Shown in pieces: positions 54,141-64,000 of a stretch of 64,000 nt of DNA. The first letter of the stretch is position 1. Each line of letters opens with the position of its first letter. The notes under the pieces are model-generated. The model saw only the letters and a program-made list of their open reading frames with translations. It did not search any database and was not told the DNA's origin. The stretch is from NCBI RefSeq assembly GCF_035083965.1, contig NC_089727.1:1245501-1309500 (forward strand), given 5' to 3'. The stretch is from Branchiostoma lanceolatum. Its lineage: Eukaryota > Chordata > Leptocardii > Amphioxiformes > Branchiostomatidae. The position numbers and the translations under genes are program-made.

Positions 54141-56010
54141 GGGGGTGCTAGGACCAGCTGTGTTGGACTGTACAGGCATCAAAGCAGCAGGACAAGGGGA
54201 AATTGTTTTACATAGATTAGAAAAAGTAGAAGCAAACAGGACTCTTTGTATAATGGCATTGATTGGATCAACTGTTACTGATGGTTTCTATTGTGTCAAA
54301 GTCATATCATACTGATTTTGTCATAAGGCAATCCATTATCATGATTTGCAGGCTTAAGATTAAAATTACATGTAGTATTAAGTGAAGATGTTTGTACCTG
54401 ATTTTAGGACATCTCAAATGTCACCATGCCATATACCCTTAGCATCAGAACTTCCAAATGTCTCACCAAAATCATCCAAGGTTTAATAATGTACTCAGTG
54501 GTGTGTATGATTTCAAGGATTGATATGTCAACTATCAGTCAATAACATCGTATTCTCATTAGACAAATGAAGGGGAGGTAACAAGCATTACTATGGTGAC
54601 TTCTTACATTGCCAGCCAGACATTGCCCTCACCAAGTGTTTATTCTGTTGTCCCTTCCTAGTAATTCCATGTCATTAGCAAAGATAAACTAAAAGTACTT
54701 GGAGTTATAATTGTAGCTGCTAATAGTGGTAAATGATGCTGAGTCCAGGGGCTTGGGTAGCAGAAACTGAAGTTTGAAATACAACAGACTGATCATCTGC
54801 ATTGATGTTTGTGCACTTCATTTGCTTCATAGCATGAGTGTGGGATAATGTTTCATTGGAAAAAGGGCCGTAGATATGTCTTGTGTCATGGGCACATACA
54901 GGTCCTAGGGTTTTACACAGGCATGAGCGAGGTTTGTTATAGCCTTAGAAAAGCTACAGTAAGGTTTGATTGAAAACTTTTGAGGTCAAATCCTTCTCCT
55001 AGTAATAACTAGCCTGAGTACCAGCCTTTTTTTAGCTTTCGTCCGCTCCTCACGATCTGGTAGCTGATTGTGGGGAGCGGACAATAGGCTAAACAGGCTG
55101 GTACTCAGGCTAAGTAATAACCTAATAAGATCGATGAGTTAAGAACAAGACAAAGTTGTATAAAACGATCCCAATAAAAGCTTATTTTGCGACACCATTT
55201 ATTACCAAATCAGCTCAAGTCTAGGAATTAAGAAAACAGGTTTGTAAGCCGTGGCCTTGTTACATTTGGTCCAGTCAAGGACATGAAAAATCTGGATAAT
55301 GTCCTTGGTCTAGTTGGCATGAAATCTAGCAGTTATGCTAATGCCCATTCCGCTTTGCGTCTCCTTTGCCTTCAAGGCACCTAATAAATAGGTGATATTA
55401 CTGGATACATCTACATGTATGTGATCAGTATGTACAGGTGAACACATCCTTCATATTGTTCACTGACTGCTGCAATGGCCCAGTAGGGACATGTAGAGAA
55501 CTCAGCGAGTCCCTTGCTGTGGTGCTTGCACAGTGGTGTGGGCCAGTGAGAAACAGATATGGACCACATGGCCTTACTGTTCATGCTTCTACTGTTCATG
55601 CTCCTAGTGGCCCGCTTGACTGTGGGTCTTGGGGAGGGGGATTAGTCCCTGGCAGTGAGAAACTGGGTAACACAGGCTATGCCAAACATGGTGTAGGAAT
55701 GACTTAAACTCACTGGCATCAGTGCAGCAGTAGTCCACTTACTGATTTCCAGTCGCTCCTTGCTTGAGACCTATTTCATCCCTAACATTAAAAGTCAGAG
55801 TTGTTAGGCTCTCAACTGTATGCTAATACAGTATACTTGTCAAAAAGGGCTAGGGGAATTTGCCTGTTCAATGAAACTGTATGATCTGTACATATCGTTT
55901 TTCCTGTTACGACCAATGGAAGATCAGCTCGTGAGCTAACTAGATTTGGGAATCATACTGACAATAGTTATTCTTATATACTTAATTATGTTGCCAAACA
56001 TATTCAGCTG
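54141..56010. other. Intergenic between MTG1 and MED7
   Basis: Contains the MITE at 55010-55112. Short frames near 55411-55707 show no family features. Confidence 0.5.
55010..55112. mobile_element. Foldback MITE, TAGCCTGAGTACCAGCC variant
   Basis: 103 bp; ends TAGCCTGAGTACCAGCCT and its inverse, arms folding through GTCCGCTCC / GGGAGCGGAC. It is flanked by perfect 9-bp AGTAATAAC at 55001-55009 and 55113-55121. The outer TAGCCTG is shared with the copies at 2519 and 58240, but the inner arms differ. Confidence 0.85.
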
Positions 56011-56014
56011 TTCA

Positions 56015-56425
56015 TCATGACTTGATGTTGTCCACAATGCTTTTCATGAATCTGTCTTTCCGTAGTCAGACCGGACACAGTATGCACGGCCCCATATGCG
56101 TTTTCATAGCATGTGTCTCTTGCCTACTCATAATTCCACTGTCTGCTATATGGCCTATGAAGGCTATGATGCAAATCTACAAAATCGGACAGACTTCTTG
56201 TTGTGTTGGAGGTTGGAAGTTTAGAATGTTCATCATGACTTGATGTTGTCCACTATGCTGTACATGACTCTGTCTTTCCGTAGTCAGACTGGATACAATA
56301 TGGCCTATGAAGGCTACAGTGCAAATCTACAAAATCAGACAGACTCCTTGTGTTGGAAGCTAAGAATGTTCATCATGACTTGATGTTGTCCACTATGCTG
56401 CACATGAGTCTGTCTTTCCCGTAGT
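56015..56425. repeat. Tandem copies of the MED7 stop-codon region
   Basis: TCATGACTTGATGTTGTCCA, the inverse of the last MED7 codons and stop, occurs at about 56018, 56231 and 56373. Each is followed by GTCTGTCTTTC and CGTAGTC. The copy at 56373 is the gene itself; the other two lie beyond its stop, joined by a GGCCTATGAAGGCTA-bearing spacer. Confidence 0.88.
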
Positions 56426-58678
56426 CCTCGTCGCGTTTGCTCTGCGAGATCCCCGCCTGTCTGTTCAGCTCCTCCAGGTCCGGCTTGATGTCCTCGCTGT
56501 CAGAGGCGCCCCCTATGTCCTCGGGCATGGACTGCACGCACTGCTTCAGCATGTCGATGACGCGGTCCAGGTGCTGCTGAAACCTGGGGTGGGGAAAACA
56601 GAATCATTGTATCATGCTGCAGTTCTTACATAATCTGCTAGGTGGTACTGCTGCATAGCCAGAATGCAGACCAGTGGTTAGCAAGTGGTGGTTGAGGAAT
56701 TGTTGTTTTCCTTTTAACACTACAGTTAGGCACATCTCTACAAACCTGTCAGCCGTCTCCAGCCTCTGTCGTTTCTGCACCTCCATCATGACCCGGAGAG
56801 TTTCCCGCGCCTGGTGTGGCCGGTACTCGTTGATGAGGTGGTGCATGTGGATGAACAGCAGGTTCAGGTCGTCGATCTTCTCCTCCCTGGATGCAGCAAA
56901 ATGTGAATAAGAATGAAGAACTTTACAACACTACTTTACAAGACACTGCCACCTGGCTGCCATGTCTGTAAAGCTTGTGTGAAACAGCGAAGGGCAGTTA
57001 CACTCTTAATGTGATATATGTAACCAGGAAGTTTATGGTACATGAAGTTTATATAACATTCTGCAACTTATGATTCACTGTTGACCAAGTCACATGTTCT
57101 ATCTGCATAACGTAACGTCACAGAAGGATGGATTGCACATTTCTGGACAAAGACTGGAGTCGGTCAGTCGAAAATATGGGTAAGTCTCATTTTTGTGTTG
57201 AAAGTTACCGTTCAATTTTGCTGCATTGTGATGTCTACCAACACCGGTAAACTTTCGGTAAACGGGGTGTTTGGTGACTTGATGAGGATGTCCAGCCTCA
57301 GTCTAAGCCCTACAATATGGATACAGTTACAGATACAGATACATAAAACAAAGAGTGACCTGCGGGGCGTGTTTGGTGACTTGATGAGGATGTCCAGCCT
57401 CAGTCTAAACTCTACAATATGGATACGGATACATAAAAAAGACAGTAATTATCCACTGGACCTGCGCGGTGTGTTTGGTGACTTGATGAGGATGTCCAGC
57501 CTCAGTCTAAACCCTACAGTATGGCTAGAGATACATAAAACAGACAGTAACTGTCCAGCAGACCTGCGCGGGGTGTTTGGTGACTTGATGAGGATGTCCA
57601 GCAGGTCCAGGAAGTTGACCAGGATGGAGTGGTTCAGCTTCTTCAGCTCCAGCTTGTGGTCAAACTTGTCGGGGTGGAGGCGACGGATTCCCTGCAGAGG
57701 AAGGCAGTGTCATACTTATAGTAAATTATACACGTACATGTTCTTTCTGAGCCAGTTGTTACACAGTGAGAGTTCTATTCAAGAAATGACATATCAAAAG
57801 TATTTTATTCTCATCAGTTTGACTTACTAGTAAGCAAAGGATAATTTTAGTTCATCCCAAGGACATCTGTCTCTCTCTGTCTCTACTTGCTCCATCCAGG
57901 TGTAAAAACGGGTACATTACTTCAGTTGGGAAGGTAAAACTGGTGGTGGAAGGAGAGGCTTAGGCTCCACCTTCTAAATACTTCAACTTCAAATACCCCT
58001 AGATGACACCGCGAGGGGCAAAGTAGGGGGAGGAGGAGGTCCCAGGCTAAGCCCTTAAGTACTGTGCCCTGGACACTGTGGATAACAACCCCCTGCCTCT
58101 ATGGCCTCAACAGCGCCTTTGGTGTAATGGCTACCATAAAATGATAAAGGGGATTAAGTCTGAGTCTGAAATCTTTGCTTGTCTTCTTATAATTAAGTAT
58201 TAGTGGTCTTCAGACAAGTTCACAAGTACTAGTAACGAGTAGCCTGGGTGCCATCCTATTTCTACCGGGGCTCCTACACTCGCCTCCCTCAAAAAATAGT
58301 CTGGGATCGCTGGACCCGCTTCCGTTTGGAATTCGAATCAGGTAATATTTTTTGAGGGAGGCGAGTGTAGGAGCCCCGGTAGAAATAGGATGGCACCCAG
58401 GCTAAGTAACGAGTACTTAATGGAAACAGCGGGTCTCTCCCTCCCCTCACCTGTTTGCTTATTTGTTTGTTTGTTTGTTTTACCTGTGACTCCAGCGGGC
58501 GGATGATCTGGTCGTCCACCTGGTAGTCGCTGCCGAACATCGAGTACTGGTCTGTGATTGGTGGGGGCGGCGGGGGCGCCAGGCCGCGGGAAACGTTCTC
58601 CGTCGTGTACTGGCTGACAAACTGCATGGGAGGGAGGGGCATGGCGCTCACCCCAGCCTCACCCTCACCTTCTGCCAT
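56373..58678 (-). CDS. MED7: Mediator complex subunit 7
   Basis: Exons (minus): 58678-58484, 57691-57564, 56886-56746 and 56583-56373; GT-AG borders, phases agree, 224 aa (vertebrate protein about 233). Strong family strings: [76 protein letters not shown]7 sits in the Mediator middle module, pairs with MED21 through a coiled coil, and links transcription factors to RNA polymerase II in the nucleus. The first coding exon has an acceptor just upstream (58690), so a noncoding exon precedes it, probably ending at 59311 (TTAAG then GTACGT). A tandem repeat copies the exon 2 donor, another copies the stop region, and a MITE lies in intron 1. Confidence 0.96.
57260..57600. repeat. Tandem copies of the MED7 exon 2 donor border
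   Basis: Units of about 100 bp, each with GTGTTTGGTGACTTGATGAG then GATGTCCAGC, start near 57268, 57368, 57471 and 57572. The last is the real exon 2 end; the other three sit in the intron beyond it. Each copies about 35 bp of exon, the donor, and about 60 bp of intron containing ATACATAAAA. Confidence 0.9.
58240..58404. mobile_element. Foldback MITE, TAGCCTGGGTGCC family, copy 3
   Basis: 165 bp; arms match those of 2519-2634 over about 45 bp each (GGTGCCATCCTATTTCTACC). A longer loop includes GGGATCGCTGGACCCGC. It is flanked by perfect 9-bp AGTAACGAG at 58231-58239 and 58405-58413. In MED7 intron 1. Confidence 0.9.
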
Positions 58679-58787
58679 CTTCTACAGTTCTGTGATGAAA
58701 AATTAAAGTTTAACTTTAAGTTCATCATTTCAAATTATCATAACATAACTCTCTCTCTCTCTATCCAATTTAACGTCTTTTGTTCCC

Positions 58788-58935
58788 CATCATCTGGGGG
58801 TTAGACGTGCTTGCACATGGATGGGGAAGCCCCAGAACTCCTCAGCAAGTGCAAGTCCTTTTTTGTAGCAAGAGTTTTTACGGCTGGATGCCCTTCCTAA
58901 TGCCAACCCAAAACCTACTGCTGGGCTTAGGACAT
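58788..58935. repeat. Dispersed repeat fragment, also at 62941-62965
   Basis: GGTTAGACGTGCTTGCACAT here recurs at 62941-62963. It is followed here by TTTTACGGCTGGATGCCCTT, a phrase I recall from widespread interspersed repeats of fishes and invertebrates. Family not assigned. Confidence 0.5.
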
Positions 58936-59310
58936 TTTATTCACCATTAGTTCTTAAATATATCTCCCACTATCTTAAGTTCTTAACTTCTGAAGCAATG
59001 TGATGAAAGATAAAAATCATTTTATACTTTCAAATCATTTGCACCTTCTTTGAAAAAAAAATTCTCATTTTGCCCTGGCAGTCAGTAGCAGAGGCAAACA
59101 CATACTCAGCATGCGACATAGTTTAAAGCTATGAAGCTAGATATGCGATAAGGCTGGCGTTTTATGATTTCAATATGACAAAGGGTCGAACAAAACAAAC
59201 CCCCCACCCCATATTTCTCATGCAGGTCCGATTGCCGTCACATATTAATTATACGTCACTATTGCCATCTACGTACTAAAGGTAAGGAAAGTAGGACTTA
59301 AATAACGTAC

Positions 59311-59900
59311 CTTAACTTCTAGAAGATACAAGAAAGTTGATAATTCTGCTACAAATTCGAGGAAATCGCCCCCGATGAGATGTGTTTTCAGCGTTCTCGT
59401 GATTTTTTTCAAGCGGCCGCCATGACAGTATCGGCTGAATCTATTTTAGATAAAGGGGTGTTTCTTATTATTTTTGCAAAACCATGTTTCTACGCACAAA
59501 ATGGATTTTATTTATGAGCAAATATAATTTATTATTATTATGAATCATTCATTTCTTACATTACTAGGTTATTCCTTTAAAACTGTTCAAAATATTAACA
59601 TACAAGAATTGACAGAAAAGTTCCCCATTCAAAAAATACTCCTTTCCACAAATTGACCAATCGGACGGGAGCCTGAGAAAGGGGTGTTCATTTCCAGGCA
59701 GCACATTCAGACACGGTAACTTGTAACTTGTAGCTCGTGTTTGTGTTTTCTTAATCTCTCTCCTGTCGCCGCCTGGGCTTCCACTGATCCTATTTTAATC
59801 CAGATTACAGGTAAGACTTCATTCTTACTTCTTTACCTGTCCAAGAAGCTAAAGAAACGACCCTTCCAAGTAGTTCTTCCCGCCAAATTACCCGGAAGTA
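59311..59900. promoter_or_regulatory. Divergent promoter region between MED7 and the PH-domain gene
   Basis: A MED7 noncoding exon probably ends at 59311 (minus), with a YY1-like GCGGCCGCCATGACAG at about 59413. On the plus strand a noncoding exon probably ends at 59810 (CCAGATTACAG then GTAAGA). CCCGGAAGTA near 59888 resembles an ETS site. Assignment of the second start to the PH-domain gene is inferred from order and strand. Confidence 0.45.
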
Positions 59901-61866
59901 AAGGTCTGCAGGAGTTGTGAAAGCTCAAAGATCGGATATATCATTTGATTTATGACTGTTAATCCATGTTCAAGAAATATCTAAAACTTGTAGTAGTAAA
60001 ATAACTTGCTATAGCTGATATAGCAGCTACAGCAAAGAGCTAATACATAGCTAACTTGTTAGACTTTCAGAGAAATTTTAGCCAAGTTTATTTGTCCAGA
60101 GCAAATATGCAAACTTTGCAAAGACTTGTTAGATCTATTGTTAGCTTCCACACAGTTTAGTCAGTGCTTTAGATTTAGATATATAAAAATAAAGGACTAA
60201 AAACTATAAACAATCTTCTGGGGTTCACCAAACACTTACTCAAAATGACTCATGGTCAGTCCTTAAAACTTTCTTTCCTGGAATTTAAGACAGCTGCATT
60301 TCCTTGAAGGTTTCCTGCAGGGCCAAGTTCATGTCTGAAGTCTGCCAGCAATTCACTGAAGGGTTTCAACTCTCTCATGTCAGATTTGTGAATCATAAGT
60401 TGTTGCTGATATCATTTTAAACTTCGTGGTACTAAATTCAACCAATGAGCAAGGTACAAACCAATGAATTTGATGATGATGATGAATGAGCAAGGTTAGA
60501 TTCATGCATTCTTCCTCTCAAGATACTGTAAATGTATCAAAGTTTGCCGCACTCAAATGCACATGGTTTTTGACATAATCTATTGACAGTAAACTTAAAA
60601 CCACCAAGAAAATGCTTGTTCTGTCTTCTGTCCGACTACTACCATGATCTTGCAGTCTCAACTGTGAATTCTAACTGAAAGCCGCCGCAAACACTCTATT
60701 TTCTCCACTCTTTTTCTCCACGGTTGATGTGTGTCCACTAAAATTACAACAACAAAAAATGACCATCCCTTTAACTTGTGATCTGCTTTATTTTGCGAAA
60801 TGATACTTGATTCAATTGCCTTTGTAGTGACTTCCCATTTAGCACAATAAATATCAAAGATAAAAGATAAAAGCGGCCCTGACAGTGGAGAACACTCGTC
60901 TTCTGTTACTTAACCTCCAGTATGCTAATGTAACCCTTTGGTACCAAGTTTGTATTGCTTATGGGGTCATGCAGCAGGGAGAAGGTTATAATGCTCTAGA
61001 GGGAACTAAAGCTTAATTACAATACAACTTATAGAATTACAATATTCATTATTGTTAGATGACTTTGCAAGAGGTGCTAATTACTATTTCTTAATTCAAT
61101 CCATACGGTTTACATTAGACAAGTTTTCCAGTGGTATAGATTGCATTGGAAATCATTATATTTCATTCCTGCTGAATGCCTAACCTTCACAAACAGGACT
61201 TTACACAATTTAAAGGTTTGGAATTAAATCTGGACTGCCCTAGAGCTACAATTGTACAAGCAGCCTGCACTCTGACCTGTTGGAATGTTCACCTGACTGC
61301 CCGCAGGTCTGCACCAATTACTCTATTGTTAAGACACAACAATCCAGATCGTCCGAACTTCCTGTTGAAGTCTAAGTTTAACTTTGAAGGGGAACTTCCG
61401 AAGTGTGTTTGGCTTTCTACCAGCTATCCTTTGCTTAGACCAAACGAAGTTGACATGATGTACAAATCCTCTGCATGCAGACCCCAATATTTCTTTCATG
61501 GAAGAAAAAGAACTTTATATAAACACCAGCTTTAGAATAACCTGCAATGCCAGCTCAGTCTGCTAGATGATGCTGTGACTCTGTGATAAGTCTAGACAAA
61601 GATACACATCGGACAGTGCAGAAACCAATTACAATTACGAAGTAAATCAGATCGTATGGAGAACTAGCATTATGTAAAATGGTTGGTTTGAAAACTTGAC
61701 TGTCATCAGTCCATCGTTTCAATCGAAACTGATTGTTTCCCTTTAACTTTTTCCTAGAAACACCTGCTTGAGAATTTTCGATAAGGAAGAGAGAGCCTCC
61801 TGCATGTAGAGATCACAGACCTGTAGGCTGTCTCCGGTGTTCTTCCGCTTCTCAAGGCCTCCAGTT
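59901..61866. other. Probable first intron of the PH-domain gene
   Basis: AT-rich, no family-bearing frame. The 119-codon frame at 61176-61535 has no recognisable domain. It ends at an acceptor near 61867-61869 (CTACTGCAG). Confidence 0.4.
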
Positions 61867-61902
61867 CTACTGCAGAAGCTGACAAGTTGAACAGTTAACG
61901 TT

Positions 61903-63308
61903 ATGGAGAGCAGGGATGAAATCAAGGTAGGATGTCACTCACTCACTCACTCACTCACTCACTCACACACACACTCACTCACTCACTCACTCACTCACTC
62001 ACTCACACACTCACTCACTCACTCACTCACTTACACACTCACACATTCACTCACTCACACACTCACTCACTCACACACTCACTCACTCACTCACTCACTC
62101 ACTCACTTACACACTCACACATTCACTCACTCACACACTCACTCACTCACTCACTCACTCACTCACTCACTCACTCACTTACACACTCACACATTCACTC
62201 ACTCACACACTCACTCACTCACTCACTCACTCACTCACTCACTTACACACTCACACATTCACTCACTCACACACTCACTCACTCACACACTCACTCACTC
62301 ACTCACTCACTCACTCACTCACTCACTCACTCACTCACTTACTCACACATTCACTCACTCACACACTCACTCACTCACACACTCACTCACTCACTCACTC
62401 ACACACTAACACTCACGCACTCACTCACTCACTCACTCACTCACTCACTCACTCACTTACACACTCACACATTCACTCACTCACACACTCACTCACTCAC
62501 TCACTCACTCACTCACTCACTCACTTACACTCACACATTCACTCACTCACACACACACACTCACACATTCACTCACTCACACACTCGCTCACTCACTCGC
62601 TCACTCACACATTCACTCACTCACTCACACTCTCACATTCACTCACTCACACACACACTCACACATTCACTCACTCACTCACACACTCACTCACACACTC
62701 ACTCACTCACTCACTCACTCACACACTCACTCACTCACTCACTCACTCACTCACTCACTTACACACTCACACACACACACACTCACTCACACACTCACAC
62801 ATTCACTCACTCACACACACACACTCACACATTCACTCACTCACACACACACACTCACACATTCAGTCACACACACACACATTCACTCACTCACACATTC
62901 TCTATCAGATTTATCGTCTGTTGGTCCCCTATCAAGTCATGAGGGTTAGACGTGCTTGCACATAGATTTCATCTACTAGTACGATACTTTTATATAGACC
63001 AATAGTTTGGAAATGTACAAATATAATTATAGTAGTAAACAATCTTGATGAACATTTGTATGATCTTACATTCTTAGACTACTGTTTCTAGTGCTGTGTT
63101 TTTATCAATTGTGTACCCTTTTGCTTGTACCCAGAGTAACAAGAAGTATGAATTGAATCTTCCTGTAACCAAAAGAAAACGTTTGTTTCAGGTTTCTCTG
63201 ATGACGAAGAGGAACCTGGGGAAGGGGAGGATCCCGAACACCGACTACAAGGACCGCGTCTTCGTCCTGACCAGGGGAAAACTGTCGTATTACGAAGGAA
63301 ACCTGAGT
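61903..63308 (+). CDS. PH-domain protein, probably Tec/Btk-family tyrosine kinase (5' part)
   Basis: Two coding exons: 61903-61926 (MESRDEIK, donor AAG then GTAGGA) and 63192-63308 (acceptor TTTGTTTCAG, donor GTAAGT), both phase 0. The joined start reads ESRDEIKVSLMTKRNLGKGR and then NTDYKDRVFVLTRGKLSYYE. That is the first strand pair of a pleckstrin-homology domain. Spacing and wording (K-RVFVLT-x3-L-YYEG) are close to the N-terminus of TEC and BTK, whose PH domain binds phosphoinositides and brings the kinase to the membrane. The TH, SH3, SH2 and kinase exons would lie beyond the right edge, so other PH proteins cannot be excluded. Intron 1 holds a 1-kb ACTC microsatellite. Confidence 0.6.
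61937..62905. repeat. About 970-bp ACTC/ACAC microsatellite
   Basis: Nearly pure CACT repeat broken by CACACACT, TTACACACT and CACATTCACT phrases that themselves recur at higher order. The long Leu-Thr-His-Ser frames through it are artefacts. It lies in intron 1 of the PH-domain gene. Confidence 0.97.
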
Positions 63309-63530
63309 GTAAGTGTTAATTATGACCACACAATTGCAAAGTGTCTGCAGGTATTGTACCACACAGATCTGTAAAATTGCAAGGAAGTGGAGCCAAACAA
63401 GTATAGCTGATTTATCTGTAAATAGTTTCCTAGAAAAGTTACAAAGCCTAAAAGGCCCTGATGGTGTTTAACACTCTGAGGATTGGTGCATGACCTGATG
63501 TGGGAAGGACCTTTCCAATGACAACATACA

Positions 63531-63906
63531 CAGTGTTCTCACCAGGATTGTTTCACAGCATAGGGGTCAGGTACAGTACATAAGGCCAACTTTGCGAGGC
63601 GCAAGTCACTCACGGAGTGCCAAAGATATGATAACGGTTGGGAGTCTGGCATCTTCCCGCACAAAATTTTGAAGTTCATAACCAAATAAGACACTATTTC
63701 CTGCATTTTGAGGGAGAAATTTTGTGCAGTTTAGTTTTTCCTCTGTCACATCCTCATTCTAAAGCCAAATATAAACTTTTTATAAGATTTATGAAGGTTC
63801 TTCCCAGAAAGAAACACCCCTATGCTCCAGATCACAGCATCGGGGGTCCAGATCACAGCATCGGGGGCCCCTATATATATGCTGAAAAGGCCTGGCGAGA
63901 ACACTG
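63531..63906. mobile_element. 376-bp MITE with CAGTGTTCTNNCCAGG ends, copy 2
   Basis: Starts CAGTGTTCTCACCAGG and ends CCTGGCGAGAACACTG, flanked by CATACA at 63525-63530 and 63907-63912. Same family as 40471-40804, inverse orientation; a CAGATCACAGCATCGGGGG phrase is doubled in this copy. No coding capacity. Confidence 0.88.
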
Positions 63907-64000
63907 CATACATGTACACTTGCAAGTTGCTATGAACTGGGGAGTATTGTTGGCCATATCCACTATTTGACTTAATCACATATTTCCTGCCCTTACAGAA

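Noticed and set aside
61932-62942. Long Leu-Thr-His-Ser open frames (up to 336 codons)
   Set aside because: They are translations of the ACTC microsatellite; a 4-bp unit without stops is open in several frames.
1-64000. Retroviral, LTR or Polinton-like remains
   Set aside because: No reverse transcriptase, integrase, capsid or paired long terminal repeats were recognised in any frame.

Overview
The window looks like genomic DNA of a cephalochordate (amphioxus, Branchiostoma type). The reasoning is: intron-rich animal housekeeping genes (ubinuclein, MED7, TIMM8, MTG1), lineage-expanded families typical of amphioxus (LRR ectodomain, NHL-repeat and NTase-TPR proteins), many short DNA transposons, one tRNA-derived SINE, and minisatellites that straddle exon borders. 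No virus-like element, CRISPR array, rRNA or intact tRNA gene was seen.

Layout. 0-2.3 kb: a plus-strand single-exon LRR ectodomain gene behind five tandem copies of its own splice acceptor plus signal-peptide start. 3.2-5.1 kb: a frameshifted NHL-repeat gene flanked by partial copies of itself. 6.2-10.8 kb: an unrecognised minus-strand four-exon gene of about 938 aa, with eighteen 13-residue phosphosite-like repeats. 14.4-50.3 kb: ubinuclein (HIRA histone chaperone complex) on the minus strand, reconstructed from 24 exons whose phases all agree. A plus-strand NTase-TPR gene (about 29.3-34.8 kb) lies nested in one of its introns. 52.4-54.1 kb: TIMM8 and MTG1, both plus strand and both mitochondrial. 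56.4-59.3 kb: MED7 on the minus strand in four coding exons. 61.9-63.3 kb onward: the first two coding exons of a PH-domain protein, probably a Tec/Btk-family kinase, running off the right edge.

The genes do not form one pathway. Ubinuclein and MED7 are nuclear (chromatin and transcription), TIMM8 and MTG1 are mitochondrial, and the LRR, NTase-TPR and NHL genes belong to fast-evolving accessory families. The strongest theme is structural. At about ten separate places, tandem repeats carry copies of an exon-intron border, a start codon or a stop codon from the neighbouring exon (LRR start, unknown-gene start and last exon, ubinuclein exons 9, 12, 13 and 14, MED7 exon 2 and stop, MTG1 stop). 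I recall such minisatellites being described at an amphioxus Adh locus under the name 'mirages', so the class is probably not new, but its density here is striking.

Mobile DNA: a pair of about 1.35-kb non-autonomous elements with clean 5-bp target duplications; a 334-376-bp MITE with one internal 'empty site' control; a foldback MITE family with 8-9-bp target duplications; and several smaller MITE families, mostly inside ubinuclein introns.
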